64,000 nt of DNA from Pseudoduganella ginsengisoli (GCF_009720865.1 NZ_WNLA01000006.1:62001-126000), one strand, 5' to 3'. Shown: positions 16,057 through 25,259, counted from the first letter of the stretch. Translations and numbers: made by a program. The notes: generated by a model from the sequence alone, not told the origin.

Positions 16057-16560
16057 TTATCGAGACTGCGTTGCGGCGCGGCGGGCAATGTTGCGGCGCG
16101 CGTGTTCGAACAGTTTGCTCTTTGCGCCATCCTCTTCCATCGCCAGCGCAACGCACGCGGTCGTAAAATGGTCCAGCTTGAATTGCGGGTGCGGGTGCCG
16201 GTTCTGCTCAGACTTCTGCAATGCCAGCAGCAATTCATATTGTTCACGCCACATTTCTTCCTGCCTGCGCGCGGTATGCTGGTCGCGCAGCACGAGGCGC
16301 GTATGCAGGAAGGTGAAGATGCGCAGGTCAGCGCCGGGTCTGTTGAACACCAGCGACACGCAGGCGCTGATCAGATCCGGGTAGCGCAGCTTCGGCGAAC
16401 TGTTGGCGACGTCGTTGTACAAGGCTTCGAGCCAGGCATATTCGTCCAGCCATACGCGTGTGACCACCGTCACCGCGTTGTTCGCAGCCGGTGGCATTAC
16501 GCCCGTTTCACACTGCGCCAGTTTTGGAGCGGGGTGAAATGAAATTTGCGCGGTAGTCAT
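16057..16560 (-). CDS. conserved ICE protein of unknown function
   Basis: 167 aa from the ATG at 16560 (GAGGTG upstream). There is no signal peptide or membrane segment. The sequence is mainly helical, with two similar stretches: KLRYPDLISACVSLVFNRPGADLRIFTFLHTRLVLRD and QFKLDHFTTACVALAMEEDGAKSKLFEHARRN. They share a pattern of ACVxLxxxxxGAxxxxFxxxR, which suggests an internal duplication. It is transcribed toward the transglycosylase gene and divergently from the nuclease gene at 16799. I do not recognise the family. Confidence 0.7.
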   Translation of the reverse strand: MTTAQISFHPAPKLAQCETGVMPPAANNAVTVVTRVWLDEYAWLEALYNDVANSSPKLRYPDLISACVSLVFNRPGADLRIFTFLHTRLVLRDQHTARRQEEMWREQYELLLALQKSEQNRHPHPQFKLDHFTTACVALAMEEDGAKSKLFEHARRNIARRAATQSR

Positions 16561-16798
16561 TCTATGCACCTCGTCATGAAGTCCGGTAAGGCGGCTTGAT
16601 TTGACAATGGTAGGACCGCTTGTATTTTTTCTCTCCTCGGAATGCCACCAATTTCATGCCTGTTTCAAGATCAGCCCGGGTAAGACGCCAAAAACATTGA
16701 TGGTTTGTCGCCAATCAGTCAAATCAGTAACAGCAACTTTAATTGCCGTACTAGCAATACCGGGGCATAATTGCAGCTAGTAAACTGGAGAATTAGAC

Positions 16799-17800
16799 TT
16801 GCGCATTAACCACGCCATCCTAATCCGCGCCCTTCCTGCAGATCGTCTGGAGGACTTCGTAAACGACTGGTTGGCGCAGCGTTGCAAGGACTACCATAGC
16901 CATGAACTCTGGCGCGGCACTGGAGACATGGGGCGCGACGTAACTGGTTATGTAACGGATAGGCGCATGGAAGGCGCTTGGGACAATTTCCAGTGCAAGC
17001 AACTCAACAAGACTCTTTCCGAGCCTTCCGCTTTTATTGAGCTTGGCAAGATTTTTATGCACTCCGCGTCCGGTGCCTATTCCTTACCACGAGCATATAT
17101 CTTTGTCGCCCCCCTTGGTGTAGGCCGCGCAGTACAGCAGTTTATCGCTCATCCTGAACGGTTCCGGCAAGCCTTTCTGGACCGCTGGAACACCAGCATC
17201 GCTGGTCGACTCGTCGACAAGCAGATGATCCAATTTACTCCAGAGATCGAGGCCAAAATCAAAGCGTTCGACTTCACCCAGGTCCATTGGCTTGACGCTG
17301 CACGACTCGCAAACGATCCGGCTTGCCAACCCGTGCTTGTAAAATGGTTCAATGAAGATCCTGGACCTTCTCCCCGAGGTGTTGTTCCCGCTGAAATACA
17401 GGCTGATGAATCCGCGTATATAGGACAACTGCTCAAGCTGTATTCAGAAAAGGGGCCTGGCACATACCCTGATGCAGAGACGGCATTGGCCAGTGCAAAT
17501 TACGGTACGCATCTGCGTGACCAGCGCACCCGTTTCTTTGACTCTGTTGCATTTGATCGGTTCTATCGCGACTCTACCCCCGAGGAATATTTGAGTACGT
17601 TCAAAGATGAGGTCTACCATGGCGTCGTCGAAATTCATGGCGACGATCATTCGGACGGTTTGACAAGACTTAGCCAAGTAATGAGGCAGGCTGCCATCCT
17701 GCAAGCATCAGGTATTTTAGGAAAACATGCTGGCCCCCAAGTCAAGCAGGGAACTTGCCATCAATTTGCGAACGAGGGGCGCTTACCATGGCATCGTTAG
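16799..17800 (+). CDS. ABC-3C system effector: Mrr-like PD-(D/E)XK nuclease with ABC-3C C-terminal domain
   Basis: 333 aa from a TTG start with GGAG eight bases upstream. The first 90 residues match a restriction-endonuclease fold: LEDFVNDWLAQRC, then GTGDMGRDVTGY and WDNFQCKQL. This gives the acidic residue in GRDV and the Q-x-K triad usual for Mrr-type nucleases. From about residue 210 (YIGQLLKLYSEKGPGTYP...RTRFFDSVAFDRFYRD...EYLSTFKDEVYHGV) it resembles the ABC-3C C-terminal domain that couples effectors to the ATPase. It overlaps the next gene by 13 bases. Base composition is less GC-rich than the tra genes. In predicted ABC-three-component systems such a nuclease is the toxic effector. 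Known families were recalled, not searched. Confidence 0.82.
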   Translation: MRINHAILIRALPADRLEDFVNDWLAQRCKDYHSHELWRGTGDMGRDVTGYVTDRRMEGAWDNFQCKQLNKTLSEPSAFIELGKIFMHSASGAYSLPRAYIFVAPLGVGRAVQQFIAHPERFRQAFLDRWNTSIAGRLVDKQMIQFTPEIEAKIKAFDFTQVHWLDAARLANDPACQPVLVKWFNEDPGPSPRGVVPAEIQADESAYIGQLLKLYSEKGPGTYPDAETALASANYGTHLRDQRTRFFDSVAFDRFYRDSTPEEYLSTFKDEVYHGVVEIHGDDHSDGLTRLSQVMRQAAILQASGILGKHAGPQVKQGTCHQFANEGRLPWHR

Positions 17801-18303
17801 AGGAAAAAAATTGGCGAGTTCCTCCATTCAACAGCAAGCTTGAGACAGGTATTCGCGCGCTAGTGGTACTTGAAGCGTTCTATCCTCGCCGTTGTGACCT
17901 GACGGAGATGACTTGGTTTGACCACTTGGTTGTTCACACAGGGGACCTTGATGGCCACGACGTTCCCGAAAGCCTTCACCCTGATCTACCCAACAGAACT
18001 GGAGAGCTATTGATTCGCCGTCCCCTGGTTGAGCAAAGCTTGCGTATGATGCAGCAGATGCACCTCATCGAAGTGTTCGAGTGCGAAACTGGCATCGAGT
18101 TCTGCGCAAGTGATGCGGCGCCCAGCTATCTCGATCTCTTGCAAACGCCATATTCACTCGCCCTAAAGCAGCGAGCCAATTGGATGGCTGGCTACTTTTC
18201 TGGGCAGACTACCGCTGAAATTCGCTCGCTAATCGAAAGTAGAATCGGCCGCTGGACTGCAGAATTCCGAGCAGCAAAGACATCAGTAGGATTTCCGACA
18301 TGA
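17788..18303 (+). CDS. ABC-3C system middle component
   Basis: 171 aa from the ATG at 17788, inside the end of the nuclease gene. It has no signal or membrane segment. The pattern (FNSKLETGIRALVVLEAFYPRRCDLTEMTWFDHLVVHTGD..., then RRPLVEQSLRMMQQMHLIEV, ending in a helical MAGYFSGQTTAEIRSLIESRIGRW) fits the ABC-3C middle component 2 group. These are winged-helix-like adaptors between the ATPase and the effector. It overlaps the ATPase gene by four bases (ATGA). Assignment depends largely on its place between the nuclease and the ATPase. Confidence 0.78.
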   Translation: MASLEEKNWRVPPFNSKLETGIRALVVLEAFYPRRCDLTEMTWFDHLVVHTGDLDGHDVPESLHPDLPNRTGELLIRRPLVEQSLRMMQQMHLIEVFECETGIEFCASDAAPSYLDLLQTPYSLALKQRANWMAGYFSGQTTAEIRSLIESRIGRWTAEFRAAKTSVGFPT

Positions 18304-20165
18304 CCGGTATACGGTTACGACATCTCGCCTTTTCCGGCCCCAACATCAAACCCGCTGAACTGTGGTTCGATGAAGGGCTCAACATTATCTATGGGGCTTC
18401 GAATACAGGAAAATCGTTCACGTCGAAAGCAATTCTGTTTATGCTCGGCGTATCCAAGAATTTGCCAGAGACGGAGGAAATTCTGGCGTACGATGCCGCT
18501 TGGCTAGGCTTGACTTTGCCCAATGGTCGTAATGTAACCCTTTACCGCCCTACCCAAGGCGGCCACTTCAGGCTGCTTGAAGGACTGGTAGTAAGTGTAG
18601 ATATTGAGAATGGCGTGGTACTCCGCCAAAAACATGACTCCAGACGGAACGATTCTGTTTCGCAAATGCTACTTGATGTGATGGGGTTTGCCGGCAAGCA
18701 GATCGTCCGTGATGGAAACGGGAAAAAGGATGTATTGTCCATCTTTCTCCTGTCACCGTACGCCGTCGTATCCGAGGAGGACATCATCGCTGAGAAGAGC
18801 CCGATTTTTGCCTCGGGCATCCCTGCCGAGCGTACATTCGAGCAAAATCTCTTCAAATTTTTGATCACAGGAACTGACGGATCTGCCGCGGTGACTGTCC
18901 CTAAGCTCGCCGAACGAAAGGTGGCTAAGACGGCCAAAATTGAATTGGTAACCGAGCTAATAGCTCAGCTTGACGGTGAGCTAGGCGAAAATCCTCCCGA
19001 CGAGAAAGAAGCCGAACAGCAGCTCCGCCGACTCGAACAAAGTACGGAAGATCTGTCCACGCAATTGCAGAATGCTCAAGCGCGGCTGGATAGCCTTGTT
19101 ATTGAACGACGCAACGCTACAGATCATCGCCGTGATTTGCAAAGCCGGGCAAATGAGCTTGACGTAACATTGCAACGCTTCGCCAAACTAAGAGCGGTCT
19201 ACAACTCGGACCTGCAACGCCTGCAGTCCATTGAAGAAGGCGGCTTTGTACTACTAGCTATGGCTGGGTTGGATTGTCCTGTATGTGGAGCACCATCCGC
19301 AGCGCAAACTCACGTTCATGTTGCGGAGGAAATCTCAATGGCACACATGGCTGCGTCAGCTGAAGCAGCCAAGATCGAACTTGAACAGCTAGAGCTTAAT
19401 CAAACGATCACATCCCTCGAGGCTGATGCCAGCGACCTCGCTCATACTCTTACCCAGCTAAAAACCGAGATCGACAGGTTAGACAAGACTATTCTTGAAG
19501 AACGTCCACTTGAAGCTTCGTTGCGAGAAAGCTACGAAGCGTACACTACCAAGAAAATAGAAGTCAGCAAGTTCATTGACCTCTATCAGCAGCGTGCGAA
19601 ACTGGTCGCTCGCCGCGCTGCGATCGAGGCAGAACCTACGAAGCGCGAAGATAAGGCTCCCGTTGCTGGTCCGGACTCCACCACAGCATTCAAGTTCGGC
19701 GAAACTGTAAAGGCTGTTTTAACCGCGTGGCATTTCCCTAATGCGAATAAGGTTCAGTTCGATGAAAGGTCGTACGACATTACTGTCGGCGGCAAGAGCC
19801 GTGCGGCCAATGGTAAAGGCGTGCGCGCAATTCTACATGCGGCCTTTAATGTCGCGGTAATCGTTTATTGCATTGAGAACAAACTGCCGCACCCTGGCTT
19901 CCTGGTCCTCGATACGCCTCTTTTGACCTATCGTGAGCCGATGTCTTCGCGACATGGTGAGCTCTCGGACGATGAAATAATGCTCAAGGCCACCAGCGTA
20001 GCAGAGCACTTCTATAAGCATCTCGCTAGTCTGAAAAGTGAAGTCCAAGTTATCGTTATCGAGAACTCAGACCCACCGAATGCCATTCGAGATTTGGCGC
20101 ATATCGAAACCTTCACTGGCCTCGACGGGAATGGGCGCTTTGGGCTATTAGCAAAAGCGGGATGA
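18300..20165 (+). CDS. ABC-3C system Rad50/SMC-like ATPase
   Basis: 621 aa. The N-terminus reads LRHLAFSGPNIKPAELWFDEGLNIIYGASNTGKSF, with Walker A GASNTGKS near residues 33-40. A long coiled coil (about 215-460) is broken near residue 326 by a CPVCGAP zinc hook as in Rad50. The C-terminal lobe has GKSRAANGKGVRAILHAAF as an ABC-signature-like helix. Walker B is PGFLVLDTPLLTY near residue 535. This is the DUF3732-like ATPase class of ABC-three-component systems, thought to sense a signal on DNA and license the effector. It ends convergently 34 bases from the DUF4400 gene. Confidence 0.87.
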   Translation: MTGIRLRHLAFSGPNIKPAELWFDEGLNIIYGASNTGKSFTSKAILFMLGVSKNLPETEEILAYDAAWLGLTLPNGRNVTLYRPTQGGHFRLLEGLVVSVDIENGVVLRQKHDSRRNDSVSQMLLDVMGFAGKQIVRDGNGKKDVLSIFLLSPYAVVSEEDIIAEKSPIFASGIPAERTFEQNLFKFLITGTDGSAAVTVPKLAERKVAKTAKIELVTELIAQLDGELGENPPDEKEAEQQLRRLEQSTEDLSTQLQNAQARLDSLVIERRNATDHRRDLQSRANELDVTLQRFAKLRAVYNSDLQRLQSIEEGGFVLLAMAGLDCPVCGAPSAAQTHVHVAEEISMAHMAASAEAAKIELEQLELNQTITSLEADASDLAHTLTQLKTEIDRLDKTILEERPLEASLRESYEAYTTKKIEVSKFIDLYQQRAKLVARRAAIEAEPTKREDKAPVAGPDSTTAFKFGETVKAVLTAWHFPNANKVQFDERSYDITVGGKSRAANGKGVRAILHAAFNVAVIVYCIENKLPHPGFLVLDTPLLTYREPMSSRHGELSDDEIMLKATSVAEHFYKHLASLKSEVQVIVIENSDPPNAIRDLAHIETFTGLDGNGRFGLLAKAG

Positions 20166-20199
20166 TCCGTCTAGTAGTACAACGCGCCTTCGGAAGCAT

Positions 20200-20847
20200 T
20201 CAAACCAAAGTAATGCCCCGGTCGGTCCCCGCAGGATAGTTGGCAATCGCAATTGCGGTACACACACAAGCCGATCCGACCATCAACGGCGCGAGCACCA
20301 CAGGCACCGCTGCCGGCAGCACCGCCGTAATAACCACCGTACAGACCGCGAGACAGCCGGCGCAGACGCTGGCCGTCCACACTTCCGGGTGATGCCGGGA
20401 AAATTCCAGGCTTTTCACGCGTCGACGCACCAACCCGTCGGCAACGCACGCACACGCCAGCAGCAGGAAACCCGGCGCCAACTGCACCAGCGCCGCCAGC
20501 CGGAAGGCAGCAAGCAGCAACAAGGCGTTCACCGAGCGCAGGTAATCACTATCGAGGAGACGTCTACCCACGGTATCGAACTGCCGGCCCGCGGCCGTCA
20601 TGGCCATCCCCTTCCCCGCACCAGTATCGGTGCCGATCATCGGCGCGGCCACCGGCCGCTCGGCGATGGATAGTGCGCGTTCAAGCGCCTGCCGCGCATG
20701 CGCCTGCCCCCATGCCGCCCCCTGCTGGCCGTGCTCGGCCCGGATACGGCCAAAGAATGCCGAGGGTGGCGCCACCGCCGGCAGGTACAGCACCAGCAGC
20801 AACAGCCCCACCAGCGAGGCGATAGTGACGGCCCGGATCATCGTCAT
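20200..20847 (-). CDS. DUF4400 membrane protein next to traD
   Basis: 215 aa with an N-terminal helix (IASLVGLLLLVLYLPAVAP) and three more hydrophobic segments, including VNALLLLAAFRLAALVQLAPGFLLLACACVADGLV and VCAGCLAVCTVVITAVLPAAVPVVLAPLMVG. The loop after DGLVRRRVKSLEFSRHHPEVW is the DUF4400 signature. Genes of this family follow traD in SXT-type and other ICEs and are thought to help the coupling step; the role is not established. It overlaps traD by four bases. Confidence 0.85.
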   Translation of the reverse strand: MTMIRAVTIASLVGLLLLVLYLPAVAPPSAFFGRIRAEHGQQGAAWGQAHARQALERALSIAERPVAAPMIGTDTGAGKGMAMTAAGRQFDTVGRRLLDSDYLRSVNALLLLAAFRLAALVQLAPGFLLLACACVADGLVRRRVKSLEFSRHHPEVWTASVCAGCLAVCTVVITAVLPAAVPVVLAPLMVGSACVCTAIAIANYPAGTDRGITLV

Positions 20848-22748
20848 GCCGGCTCCTTGACTTTGCCAGCGTCCGATTCGGCACCCGGGTCAAGTAAGGT
20901 GAAGCGTCCCTTACACAGTCGGCCACCGGACACCGAAGCAAAGAACTGCAGGTTCGGCAACTTGCCCAAGAGCGAAGTGGGCACCAATTCATTGAACTCC
21001 TCCGCGATCTGGGTCGATTCCACCATGGTGAAGTCGCCCAGGTGGCCGTCCCTTGCCGTGTTGCGGCCGACCTTCATGTTGTGGATCGCGGTCTGGCCAA
21101 AGGTTTCGTTGATGAATTCCTGTGTGGGCTGGTCCTTGGTGCGGAACGCGATCAGGTTGTTCAGGTTCCCCAGCGCCATGCGCGCCGCCTCCTGGCTGCC
21201 CAGGCGCTTGGCCAGGTCGGCAATGGTCTGCATCGCGACGGTGGTGTAGATGCCGCCTTCCGCGCCCTTGTTCATGATTTCGATCAGTGGCTGGTTGATG
21301 ACATTGGACACCTCGTCGACGAACAGCGAGATGCGCCGGTGGCCACCCAGGTTGTAGCGGATGCCCGAGCGCGCCGCCAGGTCGGCCAGGCACATCGCGC
21401 CGATGGCAGACGCCACCGCCGGATCGGGCAGCGAGTCGAGACACATCAGCAGCACGTGGCCGCCGCGCTCGATTTTCTCCAGGTTCATGATCGGGCGTTC
21501 GTCCGCCTCGTCGAATGGTTCCGGCGAGAGGGTCTTGCCCAGCTCTCCCGAGGTCAGCATGGACAGGATCGGCAGCAGGTTGGCCGTGATTTTCTGGTAG
21601 TGCTCGCGATTGTGCCGGAACACCCGCACTTGCGAGTCGATCACCTTGTCGTGGCGCGACTCGTGCACATGGCGTTCATAGTATTCGACGAAGGCCACCA
21701 GTTCGGCGCTGGCCACGGGCGATGGGGATTTCAGCGTCCCTTTGCGGGCCTTTTCCAGCAGGCGAACCAGGTCCGGGTCGGTACGCCAGCCCCGTCCCAG
21801 CAGCTCCTCGTAGAAACGTTTCAGCGTTTCCTCCAGGATCGGATCGATGCCCGCCTCGATGTACTTGGTCAGCTTCATCAAATTCGGACGCCGCTCCAGG
21901 CGCACCATGCCCTGCGTGACCACGTTCACCGCATCCCAGCCGAACGCCGAGAACGCGCCGGCCGTGTCCGGCGGCAGTATCGACTGGATGCGCGAGGCGA
22001 TCTCCGTCGGTTTTTGCCAGTTGAAGGTGAAGTCCAGGCGCACGCCGGTCTCCGGAAACGCCGGATGGAACCATAGAAAGGTGTCATCCTCGCGGTAATC
22101 GGCGCAGGCCTTCTCCACCAGCCGCTTCAGGCGCTTGGAGTTTTTCGGGTCCAGGATGATCACCACGTCGCCGCGCTTGACCGCCTGGGTGATCAGCCAG
22201 CCCAGGCACACGCCCTTGCCGGATTGGGTGGTCCCGACCACCAGGGTGCCCCCCTCGAAATTCTGCAATGGCCGCGCCAGCAGCTTCTCACGCTGCTCCA
22301 CCCCGTGAATGTACGGCAGGCCGATTTCGTCGTCCGGCTGCGGATTGACGACATAGCCCAGCAATTTCAGCACCGTGGGCGGAATACGCAGGTCGCGGTA
22401 ATCCACCTTGGCCAGCTCGTACAGCCGCTGCGAATGCACCGGCTGCCATTCGAAACCGAACCCGAACACCACCATGTCCGGGTCGGATGCCAGGCGCGCC
22501 AGGCGTTTCGTCGTCATCATTTCCATGGCGCGCCCCGACAAGGCTGCGCGTACGCCAACGATGCGCAGCCCCTGCCGGGCGCGCAGTACCGTCATCGGCA
22601 CCATCACTGACAGCATGGCGGCGCCCAGCGCCACTGGAATCGTACCGGGGGTCCCGGCAATCGTCCCGAGCGCCGCGCCGGCCCAGGTCGTGCTCGCCAC
22701 CAGCTCCAGGGGGCTGCGCCAGGGCATTTCATAGTTACGCATCAGCAT
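20844..22748 (-). CDS. traD: TraD, type IV coupling protein
   Basis: 634 aa. Two membrane helices near the N-terminus (SPLELVASTTWAGAALGTIAG...ALGAAMLSVMVPMTVL) precede a RecA-like ATPase. Walker A is VVGTTQSGKGVCLGW near residue 171. Walker B is ISLFVDEVSN near residue 476, followed by AMQTIADLAKRLGS. The length and the motif layout match SXT/R391-type TraD. It is a hexameric pump that brings the relaxase-DNA complex to the secretion channel. It follows traI by 12 bases and has GGAGG six bases before the start. Confidence 0.96.
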   Translation of the reverse strand: MLMRNYEMPWRSPLELVASTTWAGAALGTIAGTPGTIPVALGAAMLSVMVPMTVLRARQGLRIVGVRAALSGRAMEMMTTKRLARLASDPDMVVFGFGFEWQPVHSQRLYELAKVDYRDLRIPPTVLKLLGYVVNPQPDDEIGLPYIHGVEQREKLLARPLQNFEGGTLVVGTTQSGKGVCLGWLITQAVKRGDVVIILDPKNSKRLKRLVEKACADYREDDTFLWFHPAFPETGVRLDFTFNWQKPTEIASRIQSILPPDTAGAFSAFGWDAVNVVTQGMVRLERRPNLMKLTKYIEAGIDPILEETLKRFYEELLGRGWRTDPDLVRLLEKARKGTLKSPSPVASAELVAFVEYYERHVHESRHDKVIDSQVRVFRHNREHYQKITANLLPILSMLTSGELGKTLSPEPFDEADERPIMNLEKIERGGHVLLMCLDSLPDPAVASAIGAMCLADLAARSGIRYNLGGHRRISLFVDEVSNVINQPLIEIMNKGAEGGIYTTVAMQTIADLAKRLGSQEAARMALGNLNNLIAFRTKDQPTQEFINETFGQTAIHNMKVGRNTARDGHLGDFTMVESTQIAEEFNELVPTSLLGKLPNLQFFASVSGGRLCKGRFTLLDPGAESDAGKVKEPA

Positions 22749-22760
22749 GACGGCCCTCCA

Positions 22761-24566
22761 CTACGTAGCCGGACTGGCAGCGGAAACCGGCAGGCCGGTG
22801 ACAAACTGCGCACCAATGAATACTCCGGGAACGCGCGCGCCGTCGATCTCCTGCGACTGCACGCACTCGCCGTCCTCGTCCGGCTCCAGCATGCCCGCGT
22901 CAAACAATGCGCGCCACGCCTGGCGCGCGTCGACACCCTGCCAATCCAGCGAAGCGAGCGGAACGAACAACACGCCAGCGATGACATGACATTGCGGCTT
23001 GTCGTCACATAGCGTACTGACGATGGCCGACAGCGCCCGGGCCACCGTGCGGTTCAAGCGCATCGGCGCACGCAAGGCCGCGCGGCGCGGCGATTCGGCC
23101 TGTCGGGCACTGTCATCAGGGGGCCGCGCGCCTTGGGGGGCGGCCAGCTCCTGGCCAGGCTTTACGCCACCACTTTTGTCCAACCGGGCCGGTGGCGGTG
23201 GCGGCACTTCAGGGAGCGGCAATTGCGCCGCGTCCGCGTCTTCGGGCGCCTGCGTGCGTGCCGGGCGTCGACGCTGTGGCATTGGCACGGGCGCAGTCTC
23301 CTGCGGTGGGGAAGCATTCTCTGTTCGCACATGGGCGCCGTCCTCCGGGCGCCGCGGCTCACTACACCTTTCTGCCTGCACCACCTCCAGCGCTTGCGGG
23401 ATTGGCTCCGGCGGCGGCACCACGTCGGCAAGCAGCAAGCTCGGCGGTGCAATCCTGATCGCATCCAATGGTTCAGGCGCGCCCGGCGGTTGTATCCGGA
23501 CCACGCATGCGCCATTGTTCCCGGCGGACACGATCCCGCCGGCAACCAGTATTTCCAGGGATTTGGAAGCATCGTCGGGTGCACCGGGCAAACGTTCGTC
23601 GGCAAGCAACCGGATCACGTCCGACGCGCCGTTCGGCCAGACCAGATACAAGCCATCCGCGCCGTACCACAACCGCGAACGGGGCGCATTCGGCAGCCAG
23701 TTGTGGTCCGACTGCACCAGTTCCCGCATGGCTTCGACCAGGTGACGCGCGAGATGCACCGGCACCGACTCCTCGGCTCCCGCCGCTCCCGCCGCGCTGC
23801 GCTGGCGATGGATCACGAGCGCGGCAGCATGGCGGACCAGGCGGTCCATCACGTTATGTTCGTGGTAGGTGGCGAGCCCTGATATGGAGGCGAGCATGTT
23901 GGGAACGATCACGTCGTTGCCTAAGGCAAGATCAGCCAACGTCTTTGCGGGAACGATCATGGGTAGGGCAAACAGTCCCGGCGCCCGCCGTTCCGGTCCC
24001 GCCAGCCACTGCGCATGGAAGGTCGTGCAGCGCCGCTCCCGCAACCACGCGCTCAGAGGCGCGACATAGGGCTGCCACAAGTGCCCCTGGACATCGCGCA
24101 CCCGTACCTGGCCAAAACACCGGTAAAGCTCGCTGCACAGCCCGGCGATGAAGGTGGCGCGGCGCCAGCGCGGCTCCAGGATCACCCGGTTTGAAATGGT
24201 CTGCCGGCCGGCAAAGATCTGGGAATCGGTGGCCTGGAGCGCATAGAACGCCACCTCCAGCCCGATACGAAGCATGCCGCCCGCTTGGCAGTGATAGCTG
24301 CCAGCGGTCGCCGGCAGCGCGTTGACATAGCCAGCGTAATTGCGGATGGGCTCCAGCAGATCAGCGGTAAACGTGGCGTTGTCGCATCCATAGCAGAGTT
24401 TGATGCGGGCAATCACGTCGTGGTGGTTGGCCAGTAATTCCTCGACGCCGCTGGCGCGGATACCGGCTGCCGTCGCCGTCGCCGGGGCGGCCTTCGGGCT
24501 CGCAGGTGCGGCAACGTCACCGGTCGCGCCTGCGCGCAGCCGCTTCAACAGGTTCGCAAGAGACAT
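22761..24566 (-). CDS. traI: TraI, MOBH-type relaxase (TraI_2 domain)
   Basis: 601 aa. The TraI_2 domain spans about residues 40-290 (LEPIRNYAGYVNALPATAGSYHCQAGGMLRIGLEVAFYALQ, then LEPRWRRATFIAGLCSELYRCFGQVRVRD). A variable proline-rich linker follows, and the C-terminal 100 residues (NRTVARALSAIVSTLCDDKPQCHVIAGVLFVPLASLDW) form a second, DUF1528-like domain of MOBH relaxases. MOBH enzymes nick oriT and lead the strand into the recipient. Compared with the HD-hydrolase pattern of other MOBH members, the expected HD and LxH positions read SE and LRI; see findings. Located directly before traD. Confidence 0.9.
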   Translation of the reverse strand: MSLANLLKRLRAGATGDVAAPASPKAAPATATAAGIRASGVEELLANHHDVIARIKLCYGCDNATFTADLLEPIRNYAGYVNALPATAGSYHCQAGGMLRIGLEVAFYALQATDSQIFAGRQTISNRVILEPRWRRATFIAGLCSELYRCFGQVRVRDVQGHLWQPYVAPLSAWLRERRCTTFHAQWLAGPERRAPGLFALPMIVPAKTLADLALGNDVIVPNMLASISGLATYHEHNVMDRLVRHAAALVIHRQRSAAGAAGAEESVPVHLARHLVEAMRELVQSDHNWLPNAPRSRLWYGADGLYLVWPNGASDVIRLLADERLPGAPDDASKSLEILVAGGIVSAGNNGACVVRIQPPGAPEPLDAIRIAPPSLLLADVVPPPEPIPQALEVVQAERCSEPRRPEDGAHVRTENASPPQETAPVPMPQRRRPARTQAPEDADAAQLPLPEVPPPPPARLDKSGGVKPGQELAAPQGARPPDDSARQAESPRRAALRAPMRLNRTVARALSAIVSTLCDDKPQCHVIAGVLFVPLASLDWQGVDARQAWRALFDAGMLEPDEDGECVQSQEIDGARVPGVFIGAQFVTGLPVSAASPAT

Positions 24567-24640
24567 GGCAGACCCCAGGAGTTCTGTGGGCTACCAGTGT
24601 CGAGTGGTCCTGGCGCGGCGTCCATGCGGAAACAAGCCAA

Positions 24641-25249
24641 TTAGGACTGTTTTTTCGCCTCGGCGTTATTCGGGGTGAGGATGTCGGCCAACTGGGCATG
24701 CCGTCCCATGAAATGGGACTTGACGCGCGGGTCGAGCGGATAGCGGTGCAGCAGATGACAGAACACGCACCCGGCGGTGAGGGGCGGCGGCGTCCCTATC
24801 GCCCCTAGATATTGTGCCCGGCATAGCGGACAGCGGTGCATGGCGAGTGCCGGCTCGCGGCACTGCCAGATGCCGAGCAACTGGCATACCAGTGAAAAGG
24901 CCCGGTCGAACGACAGCGTGGGGCGGCCGGAACTGCTGTCCGCATACATGCGGTACGCCAGCACCAGCGCTTCGGCCGGCGTGCAACGCTGCTGCTCACG
25001 CAGCGAGGTAAAGATATTGGCAAATTCCGATGCCTCGGCACGCGTCAGAATGTTCCCGCAATGGAGCCACTCGCTGGATTCGGGCCGCCGACCATTGACA
25101 GAGGCGCTATTGCGAAAGAAATGGGCCTTCAGCAGCGAGGCGCGCAAGCCGGTCACATGCACAACCGTGCCCAATCGCGCGCCCAGCGCGATGCATTCCC
25201 TGGCCATCTGCAGGGCGCGAATATAGCTATCGGCGTCGGAGGCCGCCAT
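24641..25249 (-). CDS. FlhC-like transcriptional activator (SetC-like)
   Basis: 202 aa. The N-terminal helical region (ARECIALGARLGTVVHVTGLRASLLKAHF) is followed by a FlhC-type zinc site near residues 138-162: CPLCRAQYL and CVFCHLLHRY. The block FSLVCQLLGIWQCREPALAMHRC is also family-typical. In SXT/R391, SetC and SetD are FlhC/FlhD homologues that form a heterohexamer and switch on transfer and excision genes. Here the pair is arranged flhD-flhC with an 11-base gap, upstream of traI. It is the likely master activator of this ICE. Confidence 0.9.
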   Translation of the reverse strand: MAASDADSYIRALQMARECIALGARLGTVVHVTGLRASLLKAHFFRNSASVNGRRPESSEWLHCGNILTRAEASEFANIFTSLREQQRCTPAEALVLAYRMYADSSSGRPTLSFDRAFSLVCQLLGIWQCREPALAMHRCPLCRAQYLGAIGTPPPLTAGCVFCHLLHRYPLDPRVKSHFMGRHAQLADILTPNNAEAKKQS

Positions 25250-25259
25250 GGTGCTGGGA

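Noticed and set aside
20166..20199. Terminator between the ABC-3C ATPase gene and the DUF4400 gene
   Set aside because: The 34-base convergent gap shows no adequate stem or T-run.
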